A DNA stretch of 6,595 nt from Bacteriovoracaceae bacterium UBA4097 (GTDB taxonomy: Bacteria > Bdellovibrionota > Bacteriovoracia > Bacteriovoracales > Bacteriovoracaceae). The translations under genes were made by a program, and so were the position numbers. The first letter of the stretch is position 1. Every line of letters begins with the position of its first letter. The stretch is from NCBI GenBank assembly GCA_002381765.1, contig DFXX01000087.1, positions 1 through 6,595 of the forward strand. The letters are read 5' to 3'. The notes below the pieces were generated by a model that saw nothing but the letters and a program-made list of their open reading frames with translations, had not been told where the DNA came from and ran no database searches. Below are positions 6,520 to 6,595 of this stretch, in pieces.

Positions 6520-6541
6520 CAAAAAGTGTCACGTACCTTTC
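6512..6541 (-). repeat. REP-like copy upstream of the second ATPase gene, inverted to 5307-5334
   Basis: Read on the minus strand, AAAGGTACGTGACACTTTTT (6540-6521) followed by GCTAGATT matches the element at 5307-5334, with one change in the core (GTACG for GTACC) and a two-base shift before CTAG. The two copies face each other around the ATPase gene. The CTAG part overlaps the gene's upstream direct repeat. Confidence 0.65.
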
Positions 6542-6576
6542 GGTCCGAAAGGTACGGTCCGAAAGGTACGTGACAC
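6526..6576. repeat. Compound palindrome built from REP-like cores
   Basis: Perfect 18-bp inverted arms GTGTCACGTACCTTTCGG (6526-6543) and CCGAAAGGTACGTGACAC (6559-6576) enclose 15 bases. Within it, GGTCCGAAAGGTAC occurs twice in tandem (6542-6555 and 6556-6569). Hence the left arm can also pair with the nearer unit (GTACCTTTCGG, 6533-6543, with CCGAAAGGTAC, 6545-6555) around a one-base loop. Two mutually exclusive hairpins are therefore possible. The remaining bases 6577-6595 show nothing recognisable. Confidence 0.85.
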
Positions 6577-6595
6577 AGGGGTATCGCATCTAAAT

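Overview
The window looks like an accessory stretch of a moderately AT-rich bacterial chromosome. No taxonomic marker is present. The combination of a REP-associated Y1 transposase beginning MPRP, scattered AAA/DUF4143 ATPases and a polysaccharide locus would fit Bdellovibrionota or another delta-type proteobacterium, but this is a guess from gene style only.

Left part (about 1-2410, all minus strand) is the worn edge of a surface-polysaccharide cluster. An O-antigen ligase/polymerase-like membrane protein (932-2104) is intact. Downstream of it lies a pseudogene of an undecaprenyl-phosphate sugar phosphotransferase (about 9-899), broken by several frameshifts and stops and too short for the family. 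Upstream lies a short unidentified gene remnant (about 2136-2409). A degenerate REP-like element (2108-2150) separates the remnant from the ligase gene.

Middle part (2471-4692) holds a plus-strand AAA ATPase of the DUF4143 type (2532-3899). It is followed almost directly by three tandem copies of a roughly 270-bp non-coding unit (3903-4692). Each copy can form the same nested stem-loops. Only the third copy runs into an open reading frame, where it supplies the leader and ribosome binding site of a RAYT-type HUH transposase (4693-5319).

Right part (5307-6595): the transposase stop codon lies inside a REP-like sequence whose core is GGTACCTGACAC. A second DUF4143-type ATPase (5327-6478, minus strand) is tail-to-tail with the transposase. 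An inverted copy of the same sequence lies just beyond its promoter, inside a compound palindrome (6526-6576). The second ATPase is therefore bracketed by inverted REP-like sequences next to a transposase of the family that processes such sequences.

The most interesting signals are (i) the triplicated, foldable transposase leader, (ii) the REP-like family whose copies supply stop codons to genes, (iii) the REP-bracketed ATPase cassette, and (iv) the short direct repeats and near-leaderless promoter arrangement shared by both ATPase genes.
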